Assembly (NCBI GenBank): GCA_035565355.1
Contig: DATMSM010000012.1
Span: 1 to 64,000 of the forward strand
Direction: 5' to 3'
DNA from: Ga0074130 sp035565355
Lineage (GTDB): Bacteria > Pseudomonadota > Gammaproteobacteria > Burkholderiales > Rhodocyclaceae
Length of the DNA stretch: 64,000 bases
How positions within the stretch are numbered: the first letter of the stretch is position 1; each line of letters opens with the position of its first letter. The position numbers and the translations under genes are program-made. The notes under the pieces were generated by a model. It saw only the letters and a program-made list of their open reading frames with translations. It had not been told where the DNA came from and made no database searches. Below are positions 38,878 to 47,174 of the stretch, in pieces.

Positions 38878-39342
38878 ATGAACGACAGAAACTGGAAACC
38901 CCATGCCACCGTCGCCGCCATCATCGAGCGTGACGGCAAGTTCCTGCTGGTCGAAGAAGAGACCGACGAGGGCATACGCTATAACCAGCCGGCCGGCCAC
39001 CTGGACGACGGCGAGTCCCTGCCTGACGCTTGCGCTCGGGAGGCGCTGGAGGAAACCGCCTGGCATTTCACGCCGACCGAGCTGACCGGTATCTACCAAT
39101 GGGGTCCTCACGCTAAGCCCGAGCTGACCTATCTGCGCTTTGCCTTCAGCGGCACCCTGGGCGAGTTCGAGCAGGGTCGTGTGCTCGACGCGGGCATCAT
39201 CCGGGCCGTATGGAAGACCCCGGCCGAGATCGAGGCCGAACAGGCACTGCACCGCAGTCCCCTGGTGTGGCGCTGCGTGCAGGACTACCTGGCCGGGCGG
39301 CGCTATCCGCTCGACCTGATCCGCTACTACGCAAAGCGCTGA
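38878..39342 (+). CDS. nudJ: Nudix hydrolase, NudJ-like
   Basis: A 154-residue Nudix hydrolase. The Nudix box GHLDDGESLPDACAREALEE has the required Gly, Glu and REALEE residues, with Ala in place of the last Gly. ATG 38,878 starts MNDRNWKPHATVAAIIERDGKFLLVEEET, typical of NudJ. E. coli NudJ cleaves thiamine-precursor and other pyrophosphates and lies next to mnmA, as it does here apart from one inserted gene. An in-frame ATG at 38,752 is too far upstream and adds non-family sequence. Confidence 0.9.
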   Translation: MNDRNWKPHATVAAIIERDGKFLLVEEETDEGIRYNQPAGHLDDGESLPDACAREALEETAWHFTPTELTGIYQWGPHAKPELTYLRFAFSGTLGEFEQGRVLDAGIIRAVWKTPAEIEAEQALHRSPLVWRCVQDYLAGRRYPLDLIRYYAKR

Positions 39343-39343
39343 C

Positions 39344-39952
39344 GTGAGGCGCTGGCTGGCAAGCTGTCTGTTGCTCCTGAGCGGCCTTGCCGCGGCCGAC
39401 GAGCGCATCGTCGTTTGCTACAACTACGGTTGCGCCGCCGAAGCGACGGTGCGTTACACCGAGTCGCAGCTGGCCTGGGCACGCAAGGCCATGGTGACGG
39501 CAAAGTCGCCGGAACAGGAGCGTGCCGCGCTGGGGCCGGTGATTGGCCGCCTTTACCATTGGGCCGGCCGGCAGACGCCCATCTACGCCGACAAGGGCGG
39601 TAACTATGCCGACGAGGCGACGCCGGGCAGCATGGACTGCATTGACCACTCGACCACGACCACGCGCTTGCTGGAAATGCTGCAGCGGCGCGGCATCTTG
39701 CGCTTTCATTCGGTGGAAGCGGTAGCGCGCCGTTCGCGCGCTTTCATCTTCGAGCATTATTCGGCAGTGATCGAGGAGTCCCCGCCACGCTGGCTGCCGC
39801 GTGAGAAAATGCGCTATCCCAAGGTCATGCCCGAAGAGGCTAGGCCTGAACGTTTCGCGGTCGACAGCTGGTTTGTCGACAATGGACAGCCCGCAGTGAT
39901 ACTGCCCCTGGATGACTGGAAAGATGGCGCCGGACCCGGCGTCGACAACTGA
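39344..39952 (+). CDS. Exported protein of unknown function between nudJ and mnmA
   Basis: A 202-residue protein with a signal peptide (MRRWLASCLLLLSGLAAADE), starting with GTG one base after the nudJ stop. The mature part has VCYNYGCAAEATVRY, a central GSMDCIDHSTTTTRLL block and FVDNGQPAVILPLDDW near the C-terminus. The Cys-Asp-His cluster and the late Asp could form a papain/transglutaminase-like active site, but this is speculation from motif placement. I do not recognise a named family. It is co-transcribed with nudJ and mnmA: mnmA starts one base after its stop. Confidence 0.65.
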   Translation: MRRWLASCLLLLSGLAAADERIVVCYNYGCAAEATVRYTESQLAWARKAMVTAKSPEQERAALGPVIGRLYHWAGRQTPIYADKGGNYADEATPGSMDCIDHSTTTTRLLEMLQRRGILRFHSVEAVARRSRAFIFEHYSAVIEESPPRWLPREKMRYPKVMPEEARPERFAVDSWFVDNGQPAVILPLDDWKDGAGPGVDN

Positions 39953-39953
39953 G

Positions 39954-41063
39954 ATGCAGAAAGAAATCGAGAAGATCGAGGACGGCAAGGGCCGCACCGT
40001 GGTTGTCGGCATGTCCGGCGGCGTGGACTCGTCCGTCACCGCCCTGTTGCTCAAGCAACGCGGCTGGAAGGTCGTCGGCCTGTTCATGAAGAACTGGGAA
40101 GATGACGATGATGACGAGTTTTGCTCGACGCGGCAGGACCTGATCGACGTTGCTTCCGTGTGCGACGTAATCGGCGTCGATCTCGAAGTGGTGAATTTCA
40201 GCGCCGAATACAAGGACCGCGTCTTCGCCGAGTTCCTGCGCGAATACCAGGCCGGGCGCACGCCCAATCCCGATGTGCTGTGTAACGCCGAGATCAAGTT
40301 CAAGGCCTTCCTCGATCACGCCATGGACCTTGGCGCCGAGCGCATCGCCACCGGCCATTACGCGCAGGTGCGCGAGTTCCAGGGCAAGATGCAGTTGCTC
40401 AAGGGCGAGGACGGGACCAAGGACCAGAGCTACTTTCTGCACCGCCTGAATCAGGCGCAACTCAGGAACACGATGTTCCCGGTCGGACACATCTACAAGC
40501 GCGACTTGCGCAGGATCGCCGAGGATGCCAAGTTGCCCAACTTCGCCAAGAAGGATTCGACCGGCATCTGCTTCATCGGCGAACGCCCCTTCCGCGAATT
40601 CCTGCAGCGTTACCTGCCCACGCAACCCGGCGAGATCCGCAACCTCGATACCGACAAGGTCATGGGCCAGCATCAGGGCCTGATGTATCACACCATCGGC
40701 CAGCGCGACGGGCTCGGCATTGGCGGCGTCAAGGGGGCGCCGGAGCTGCCCTGGTATGTGGCGCAGAAGGACATGGACAAGAACGTGCTCTATGTGGTGC
40801 AGGGGCACGACCATGCGGCCCTGCTCAAGCCCAGCCTCAAGGCCCAGGACCTGTCCTGGGTGGCGGGTGAGAATCCACACACCCACTGGGTTTACAACGC
40901 CAAGACGCGCTATCGCCAGCCGGACGCGCCGTGCGAGATTTCGCGCGTGGATGCGCAGGAGTGCGAAGTCACTTTCGCCGTACCTCAATGGGCGGTGACG
41001 CCGGGGCAGAGCGTGGTGATTTACGAGAGCACGGTATGCCTCGGTGGCGGGATTATCGTTTGA
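39954..41063 (+). CDS. mnmA: tRNA-specific 2-thiouridylase MnmA
   Basis: A 369-residue enzyme that thiolates U34 of tRNA-Glu, Gln and Lys using sulfur from the IscS-Tus relay. The PP-loop for ATP is GMSGGVDSSV. The two catalytic cysteines are present: Cys110 in NPDVLCNAEIKF and Cys206 in STGICFIGER. TGHYAQV and GQRDGLGIGG are also diagnostic. ATG 39,954 is one base after the preceding stop; an in-frame ATG at 39,912 would overlap it and add 14 residues outside the family. Confidence 0.97.
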   Translation: MQKEIEKIEDGKGRTVVVGMSGGVDSSVTALLLKQRGWKVVGLFMKNWEDDDDDEFCSTRQDLIDVASVCDVIGVDLEVVNFSAEYKDRVFAEFLREYQAGRTPNPDVLCNAEIKFKAFLDHAMDLGAERIATGHYAQVREFQGKMQLLKGEDGTKDQSYFLHRLNQAQLRNTMFPVGHIYKRDLRRIAEDAKLPNFAKKDSTGICFIGERPFREFLQRYLPTQPGEIRNLDTDKVMGQHQGLMYHTIGQRDGLGIGGVKGAPELPWYVAQKDMDKNVLYVVQGHDHAALLKPSLKAQDLSWVAGENPHTHWVYNAKTRYRQPDAPCEISRVDAQECEVTFAVPQWAVTPGQSVVIYESTVCLGGGIIV

Positions 41064-41220
41064 CCCATCCCCCTAGCCCCCTGCCCCGAGGGCAGGGGGT
41101 AACCCCGGTTCGCCATGCTGCGCATGACTCCCAAGTTAAGGGCCTCTCCGCATGCAAGTAAGTGCGGTTTGCGCCTCTGGCGCGTACCGCTTTGCCTTGG
41201 GGCGGCCCGGGGGCAAGCTG
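41061..41220 (+). repeat. Dispersed intergenic repeat, copy B
   Basis: This gap after mnmA (220 bases, no gene) holds a perfect stem CCCCCTGCCC-CGA-GGGCAGGGGG (41,077-41,099). GGTTCGCCATGCTGCGCATGACTCC follows in split form (the GCCATGC arm at 41,112, its near-complement at 41,122), then GCGCC-TCT-GGCGC and GGGGCGGCCC. It matches copy A at 37,421-37,541 read in the other orientation. Confidence 0.7.
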
Positions 41221-41252
41221 AGTGCTTGCTATTCCGTAGTGATCGCGAAAAC

Positions 41253-41282
41253 AAAAAAGGCCCGCAGATGCGGGCCTTTTTT
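41253..41282. terminator. Bidirectional terminator between mnmA and the GST gene
   Basis: AAAAAAGGCCCGC, loop AGAT, GCGGGCCTTTTTT ends two bases before the stop of the convergent glutathione S-transferase gene. Confidence 0.93.
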
Positions 41283-41283
41283 C

Positions 41284-41892
41284 TTAGTCGTGCGGCACGG
41301 TATCGATGAAAGATTGCCGCTGCATCAGCTTGTCGAACAGGCGTACCAGGTTGGGGTTCTCGCTACGCCAGTCTAGCTCGGGCAGGCGCAGGTCGAGGTA
41401 GCCAAGCGCGGAGCCGATGGTGATATCGGCGAGCGAGAAGGCGTTGCCGTGGCACCACGGCTGTTCGCCAACGTCGGCATTGATGGCGGTGACAGTACGC
41501 ACGATGCGGTCGGTCTGGCGGGTGATCCAGCTTTCGCTTTTTTCGCCCTTCTTGCGCTTGCCTTCGAGAAAGGCCGCCACAGCGGCTTCGCAGAGGCCGT
41601 CGCCGAGCGCTTCCCAGCGCTTGACTAGCATGCGCTCGCGACCGGACGGCGGGATCAGCTTGTTGTTCGGCGTGCCGTTGTCCAGATGTTCGACGATGAC
41701 GCGCGAGTCATAGATGACGGTTTCGTCGTCGAGAACCAGGACGGGAATCTTGCCCAGGGGATTGCGTTCCGCAATGTTGTTGCCGGCGACCCACGGCGAC
41801 TCGACAAGGAATTCGCATTCAATCTTCTTTTCGACGAGGACAATGCGGGCCTTGCGTACAAACGGGCTGGTATAGGTGCCGATCAGCTTCAT
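41284..41892 (-). CDS. Glutathione S-transferase family protein
   Basis: A 202-residue GST with an N-terminal thioredoxin-like domain (MKLIGTYTSPFVRKARIVL, then NPLGKIPVLVLDDETVIYDSRVI with the conserved cis-Pro and Glu/Asp-Ser glutathione site) and an all-helical C-terminal domain (NAFSLADITIGSALGYLDLR with the N-capping box). The catalytic residue is probably the Ser in TSPF. Substrate unknown; it resembles the YibF group. It is transcribed divergently from purB. Confidence 0.9.
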   Translation of the reverse strand: MKLIGTYTSPFVRKARIVLVEKKIECEFLVESPWVAGNNIAERNPLGKIPVLVLDDETVIYDSRVIVEHLDNGTPNNKLIPPSGRERMLVKRWEALGDGLCEAAVAAFLEGKRKKGEKSESWITRQTDRIVRTVTAINADVGEQPWCHGNAFSLADITIGSALGYLDLRLPELDWRSENPNLVRLFDKLMQRQSFIDTVPHD

Positions 41893-42030
41893 ATTCTGTT
41901 TTGGGGTAGTGCTGCAGGTTCGGGCTGGATTATATCATTGGGCCTCAAACTGACTCTTGGCTGACAGCGCCTCGGGCTGGCTGGAGGCGCATGATAAAAT
42001 CGCGTTTTAAGTATTTCATACGCGATTGCC

Positions 42031-43398
42031 ATGAGCCTGACCCCTCTGAATGCCCTCTCGCCGCTGGACGGCCGCTATGCCGCCAAGCTGGATGCGCTGC
42101 GTCCCTATTTCTCCGAGTTCGGGCTGATCCGCAACCGTGTCAAGGTTGAGATCGAATGGCTCAAGGCACTCGCCGCCGAGCCGGCGATTGCCGAGATCAA
42201 GCCTTTCTCGGCGGCCACGCTGGCCGAGTTGGCGGACGTAATGGCCAATTTCAGCGAAGACGAGGCCGAGGCCGTGAAGACCATCGAAGGCCGCACCAAT
42301 CATGACGTCAAGGCAATGGAATACTGGCTCAAGCAACGCTTGGCCAGCAATGCCGAGGTGACGGCCGCGACCGAGTTCATCCACTTCGCCTGTACCTCCG
42401 AAGACATCAACAACACTTCGCACGCGCTGATGCTGCAGGAGTCGCGCGACCGCGTGCTGCTGCCGGCCTACGACAAGGTGCTGAACCGCTTCCGCGAACT
42501 CGCCCACGACCTGGCCGAGCTGCCCATGCTTTCGCATACCCATGGCCAGCCGGCCTCGCCGACCACGCTGGGCAAGGAAATGGCCAATATTGCCGCGCGC
42601 CTGATCCGCGCCCGCCAGCGAATTTCAAGCGTCAGCATGACCGCCAAGTTCAACGGTGCCGTGGGTAACTACAATGCCCACCTGTCGGCCTACCCGGACT
42701 TCGACTGGGAAGGTTTCAACCAGAAGTTCATCGAATCGCTGGGTCTGCAGTTCAATCACTACACCATCCAGATCGAACCGCACGACGCCATGGCCGAACT
42801 CTACGACGCCATCGCCCGCGCCAACACCATCCTCATCGACGCCAACCGCGACATCTGGCAATACATTTCGCTGGGCTACTTCAAGCAGAAGCTCAAGGCC
42901 GGCGAAATCGGTTCCTCGACCATGCCGCACAAGGTCAACCCGATCGACTTCGAGAATTCCGAAGGCAACCTCGGCCTCGCCAACGCGACCCTGCGCCACT
43001 TGTCCGAAAAGCTGCCGGTGTCGCGCCTGCAGCGCGACCTGACGGACTCCACCGTGTTGCGCAATATGGGCGTGGCCATCGGCTATGCTTTGCTGGCCTA
43101 CGATTCCTGCCTGCGCGGCCTGAACAAGCTCGAAGCCGACCCCGAGCGCCTGCGCGCCGACCTCGACGCCTGCTGGGAAGTGCTGGCCGAACCAGTGCAG
43201 ACCGTAATGCGTCGCTACGGCGTGCCCAACCCCTACGAGCAACTCAAGGACCTGACGCGCGGCAAGGGTATTACCCGCGAAGCGCTGCAGAGCTTCGTTG
43301 CCACGCTGTCGATTCCGGAGGCCGAGAAGGCGCGTCTGCTGGAAATGACGCCGTGGTCGTACATCGGCAAGGCGGTCGAACTCGCCAAGAAGATTTAA
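42031..43398 (+). CDS. purB: Adenylosuccinate lyase
   Basis: A 455-residue fumarase-superfamily enzyme acting twice in purine synthesis (SAICAR to AICAR and adenylosuccinate to AMP). The signature loop GSSTMPHKVNPIDFENSEGN with the catalytic Ser is intact. Other blocks are FACTSEDINN and SHTHGQPASPTTLGKE. The length equals E. coli PurB (456). GATAAAAT at 41,993 looks like a -10 element. A small gene follows 20 bases after the stop. Confidence 0.97.
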   Translation: MSLTPLNALSPLDGRYAAKLDALRPYFSEFGLIRNRVKVEIEWLKALAAEPAIAEIKPFSAATLAELADVMANFSEDEAEAVKTIEGRTNHDVKAMEYWLKQRLASNAEVTAATEFIHFACTSEDINNTSHALMLQESRDRVLLPAYDKVLNRFRELAHDLAELPMLSHTHGQPASPTTLGKEMANIAARLIRARQRISSVSMTAKFNGAVGNYNAHLSAYPDFDWEGFNQKFIESLGLQFNHYTIQIEPHDAMAELYDAIARANTILIDANRDIWQYISLGYFKQKLKAGEIGSSTMPHKVNPIDFENSEGNLGLANATLRHLSEKLPVSRLQRDLTDSTVLRNMGVAIGYALLAYDSCLRGLNKLEADPERLRADLDACWEVLAEPVQTVMRRYGVPNPYEQLKDLTRGKGITREALQSFVATLSIPEAEKARLLEMTPWSYIGKAVELAKKI

Positions 43399-43418
43399 GA
43401 CAACAGGAACGCCTACGT

Positions 43419-43766
43419 ATGTCCGCATTCGCCACCAATATCAAAAGCCTGCCCAAGGTTTCGCATATCGAATCCCTGACCCTCTCCGATGCCGAAGGCA
43501 ATCAGGTCGCCGTCATCGAGAACAAGCCCGGCCAGGCCGGTTCGCTGGCGGTCTATAACCATCTGTCCCAGACCTGGGGTGCCATCACTGCCGAGGCCGC
43601 CGCCAAGGGCCTGGAGCTCTACGCGGAGCACACCGAGGACGCGCGCGCCCATCCGGGCAAGCACCCGAACATTGATCGTCTCTTCGATATCCTCAAGACC
43701 GGCCAGTCGTTGCGCGTCAAACACGCTTACGCGACCGATCCGGGCATCGAGGGCCTGAAGCCCTGA
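43419..43766 (+). CDS. DUF2322-type small protein
   Basis: A 115-residue soluble protein. ATG 43,419 starts MSAFATNIKSLPKVSHIESL; the frame continues upstream but overlaps purB. Recognisable blocks are IENKPGQAGSLAVYNHL and LYAEHTEDARAHPGKHPNIDRLFDI, which I associate with the DUF2322 family of betaproteobacteria. Function is unknown. It follows purB by 20 bases and is ended by a strong terminator, so the two form a transcription unit. Confidence 0.72.
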   Translation: MSAFATNIKSLPKVSHIESLTLSDAEGNQVAVIENKPGQAGSLAVYNHLSQTWGAITAEAAAKGLELYAEHTEDARAHPGKHPNIDRLFDILKTGQSLRVKHAYATDPGIEGLKP

Positions 43767-43787
43767 GTTTCAGCGCAAGGCACAAAC

Positions 43788-43816
43788 AAAAAAGGCCCGC
43801 ATATGCGGGCCTTTTT
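43788..43816. terminator. Bidirectional terminator between the DUF2322 gene and secF
   Basis: AAAAAAGGCCCGC, loop ATAT, GCGGGCCTTTTTG sits between convergent genes. It has almost the same stem as the terminator at 41,253. Confidence 0.93.
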
Positions 43817-43834
43817 GTTGCCGGCGGCAGAGGC

Positions 43835-44773
43835 TTAAACCACCGCTTCCTGCTTTTCAACCTTGGGCTTGGGCAGGAACTGTTCGCGCGAGACGCCCAG
43901 CCACATGACCAGCGGCGAGGCGACCAGCACCGAGGAGTAGATGCCGAAGCAGATGCCGATGGTCAGTGCCAGCGCGAAGTAGTGCAGCGCGGTGCCGCCG
44001 AAGATCAGCATCGAGGTCACCATCAGCTGGGTGCTGCCGTGGGTGATGATGGTGCGCGAGATGGTGCGGGTGATGGCGTGGTCCAGCACTTGCGGCGTGG
44101 TCATCTTCTTCTGCGTCTTGAAGGTCTCGCGCACGCGGTCGAAGACCACCACCGACTCGTTCACCGAGTAGCCGAGTACGGCCAGGATGGCGGCCAGCAC
44201 CGGCAGCGAGAACTCCCACTGGAACAGTGCGAAGCAGCCGAGAATGATGATGACGTCGTGCAGGTTGGCGATGATGGCCGATACGGCGAAACGCCATTCG
44301 AAGCGGATGGCCAGATAGATGACGATGCCGACCACGACGAAGAGCAGCGCCATGGCGCCATCGGAGGCCAGCTCCTTGCCGACCTGCGGACCGACGAACT
44401 CGACACGCTTGAGTGCGGGCTGGTTGGCCGGATCGATCGTCTGCAGCGAGGCCATGACGCGTTCGCTGACCTTGTTCGAGTCGCCGTCCTTGGCCAGCGG
44501 CACGCGGATCAGCACATCGGTGGAACTGCCGAAGTTGATGACCTGCGGGTCGCTGAAACCGTCGCTCACGAGCTTGGTGCGCAGTTGGTCAAGATTGGGG
44601 GCCTGGGCGTAGCGCGTCTCCACCAGCGTACCGCCGGTGAACTCGACGCTGAAATGCAGGCCCTTGGTGGCCAGGAAGAAAACCGCCAGCAGGAAGGTGA
44701 CAAACGAAATGACATTGAACACCAGCGCATGGCGCATGAAGGGAATGTCTTTTTTGATGCGGAAAAATTCCAT
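43835..44773 (-). CDS. secF: Protein translocase subunit SecF
   Basis: A 312-residue inner-membrane protein with six helices and the P1-type periplasmic loop. Diagnostic parts are MEFFRIKKDIPFMRHALVF, the SVEFTGGTLVE motif, GKELASDGAMALLFVVVGI and LGYSVNESVVVFDRVRE. With SecD it uses the proton gradient to complete protein translocation through SecYEG. It follows secD by 20 bases and ends the leftward queA-tgt-yajC-secD-secF block. Confidence 0.97.
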   Translation of the reverse strand: MEFFRIKKDIPFMRHALVFNVISFVTFLLAVFFLATKGLHFSVEFTGGTLVETRYAQAPNLDQLRTKLVSDGFSDPQVINFGSSTDVLIRVPLAKDGDSNKVSERVMASLQTIDPANQPALKRVEFVGPQVGKELASDGAMALLFVVVGIVIYLAIRFEWRFAVSAIIANLHDVIIILGCFALFQWEFSLPVLAAILAVLGYSVNESVVVFDRVRETFKTQKKMTTPQVLDHAITRTISRTIITHGSTQLMVTSMLIFGGTALHYFALALTIGICFGIYSSVLVASPLVMWLGVSREQFLPKPKVEKQEAVV

Positions 44774-44793
44774 ATTGTTTTACCTTCCCGTGC

Positions 44794-46644
44794 TTACTTC
44801 GAGGCCGCCGAATCGGGGCGCCAGATCTGCCCGATGGACAGGCCGGTCAGCTTCTTGCGACGACCGTAGATCATGTTGATCAAAGCGCGCGATACCACTA
44901 CCGAGCTGAACAGCGAGGTGAGAATGCCGAGACAGTGCACCACGGCGAAACCACGCACCGGGCCGGAGCCGAAGATCAACAGCGCAAGGCCGGCGATCAT
45001 GGTGGTGACGTTGGAGTCGAGAATCGTGGCCCAGGCACGCTCGTAACCGGCGGTGATCGCCGCTTGCGGTGAGTTGCCGGCACGCAGTTCTTCGCGCACC
45101 CGTTCGTTGACCAGCACGTTGGCATCGATGGCCATACCCAGGGTCAGCGCGATGGCGGCGATGCCCGGCAGCGTCAGCGTGGCCTGCAGCAGGGACAGCA
45201 GTGCGATCAGGAAAAGCAGGTTGGCCGACAGGGCGATCACCGATACAACGCCGAACAGCATGTAGTAGGCGATCATGAACGCGGCGATGGCGATGAAGCC
45301 CCACAGCGTCGAATGGAAACCCTTGCTGATGTTCTCGGCACCGAGGGTCGGGCCGATGGTACGTTCCTCGACGATTTCCATCGGTGCGGCTAGCGAACCG
45401 GCGCGGATCAGGATGGCCAGATTGGTGGTTTCTTCCGGCGAGAAGCGGCCGGTGATCTGGAAGCGGTTGCTGAATTCGCCCTGGATGCGGGCGACGGAGA
45501 TGGCTTCGCCCTTGCCCTTTTCGTAGAGCACGATGGCCATCATCTTGCCGACGTTCTCGCGCGTGATGTCACGCATGATGCGGCCGCCTGCAGCATCCAG
45601 ATTGACCGAGACGGCAGGCTGGTGGTTCTGGTCAAAGGTGGCTTCGGCACTGGTGAAGCGATCGCCGGTCAGTACCACCTGCTTCTTCAGCGCGACCGGT
45701 GTCTCGCTGCCGTCGCGGCCGCGCTCGGTGACGATGTCGGCGTTGTAGCGATCGGCGCTGTTTTCGTCCATGACCAGACGCACTTCCAGCGTGGCGGTGC
45801 GGCCGATCAGGTTCTTGGCCTTGGCCGTGTCCTGTACGCCCGGCAGTTGCACCACGATGCGGTCGGCGCCCTGCTGCTGGATGATGGGCTCGGCAACGCC
45901 CAGTTCGTTGATACGGTTGTTCAGGGTGCTGATGTTCTGCTTGATCGAGTCGCCCTGCAGCTTGAGCTGGGCCTCCGGCGTCAGCGTGGCGACCAGCTTG
46001 AAGTCGCTGCCGTCGGCTTGAGCTGCAAAGGCCAGTTCCGGCATGCTGCTGGCGAGCACGCCTCTCACGCGCTCGCGTGTTTCGGCGTCGCGGAAGCGGA
46101 TGGACAGGGCGTTACCCTCGCGGGTGATACCGGAATGGCGCAGGTTCTTGTCGCGCAGCTGGGTGCGGATGTCGCCCGATATCGAATCAAGGCGCTTGGT
46201 GATCGCGCCCTTCATGTCCACCTGCAGCAGGAAGTGCACGCCGCCGCGCAGGTCCAGGCCCAGATACATGGGCAGGGCGTGGATGGCAGTCAGCCATTGC
46301 GGCGAGGAGGACAGCAGGTTAAGGGCAACGCTGTAGCTGGCGTCATTGGCAAGCGGATTCAACACCTTTTCGAGCGCATCCTTGGCCTTGAGCTGGGTGT
46401 CGGTGCTATCGAAGCGGACGCGGATGCTGTTCGGGTCTGCGTAGAGCCCCTGGTGCGCGATGTCGGCGTTCTTCAGGGCGTCTTCAATGCGGCTGAGCAG
46501 GGCGGTGTCGACCTTGACGGTGGTCTTGACGCTTGAGACCTGCACCGCTGGCGATTCGCCGAAGAAGTTGGGCAGCGTGTACAGCAGGCCCAGCACCAGG
46601 GCGACGACGACGAGGATGTTTTTCCAGAGCGGATAACGATTCAT
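44794..46644 (-). CDS. secD: Protein translocase subunit SecD
   Basis: A 616-residue protein, the same size as E. coli SecD (615). It has a first transmembrane helix (KNILVVVALVLGLLYTLPNF), the DLRGGVHFLLQVDM motif, a large periplasmic domain, and five C-terminal helices with GMAIDANVLVNERVREELR. It is the partner of SecF in the RND-type SecDF motor. It lies between yajC (75 bases upstream) and secF. Confidence 0.97.
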   Translation of the reverse strand: MNRYPLWKNILVVVALVLGLLYTLPNFFGESPAVQVSSVKTTVKVDTALLSRIEDALKNADIAHQGLYADPNSIRVRFDSTDTQLKAKDALEKVLNPLANDASYSVALNLLSSSPQWLTAIHALPMYLGLDLRGGVHFLLQVDMKGAITKRLDSISGDIRTQLRDKNLRHSGITREGNALSIRFRDAETRERVRGVLASSMPELAFAAQADGSDFKLVATLTPEAQLKLQGDSIKQNISTLNNRINELGVAEPIIQQQGADRIVVQLPGVQDTAKAKNLIGRTATLEVRLVMDENSADRYNADIVTERGRDGSETPVALKKQVVLTGDRFTSAEATFDQNHQPAVSVNLDAAGGRIMRDITRENVGKMMAIVLYEKGKGEAISVARIQGEFSNRFQITGRFSPEETTNLAILIRAGSLAAPMEIVEERTIGPTLGAENISKGFHSTLWGFIAIAAFMIAYYMLFGVVSVIALSANLLFLIALLSLLQATLTLPGIAAIALTLGMAIDANVLVNERVREELRAGNSPQAAITAGYERAWATILDSNVTTMIAGLALLIFGSGPVRGFAVVHCLGILTSLFSSVVVSRALINMIYGRRKKLTGLSIGQIWRPDSAASK

Positions 46645-46719
46645 GGAAATCAGTGTGCCAATAGAGGGGTGATGCGAAACAGGCCGGCGGAAGGTTTTCC
46701 GGCGGCCTGTGCGTCCTGC

Positions 46720-47046
46720 TTAGAGGTGCTTGAGCGTGCCCTTGGGCAGCACGGTGGAAACTGCATGCTTCTGGACCTGGATTTCCACATCCTTGGCGAT
46801 TTCGACGGTGGTGTAGTTGTCGCCGATCTTGCTGATGCGGCCGGCAATACCGCCGGAGGTGACGACTTCGTCACCTTTCTGCAGTTCGGAGACCAGCTTC
46901 TGGTGTTCCTTGTGCTTCTTCATCTGCGGACGGAACATCAAGAAATAGACGGCCACGACCATGATGATGGGCAGGGCGATGTCCATCATGCCCAGGGAAG
47001 GTTGGGCGCCGGCGGCGGCTTGCGCGTAAGCGTTAGAAATCAGCAC
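46720..47046 (-). CDS. yajC: Sec translocon accessory protein YajC
   Basis: A 108-residue protein with one N-terminal membrane helix (MMDIALPIIMVVAVYFLMF) and then the conserved RPQMKKHKEHQKLVSELQKGDEVVTSGGI block. YajC associates with SecDF and with AcrB-type pumps. Its position between tgt and secD is conserved across proteobacteria. Confidence 0.96.
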   Translation of the reverse strand: MLISNAYAQAAAGAQPSLGMMDIALPIIMVVAVYFLMFRPQMKKHKEHQKLVSELQKGDEVVTSGGIAGRISKIGDNYTTVEIAKDVEIQVQKHAVSTVLPKGTLKHL

Positions 47047-47174
47047 GTGAAGCTCCTGAAAATATTGATAAAAGGTTAGCCGTTAAGTATATCAGTTACG
47101 GCTTGTCCGGCTGCGCGTAACTGGCAATGGACAAGGATTGCCCTCTTTCAAGGGCGCTGGCAGGGTGGGGCCGT

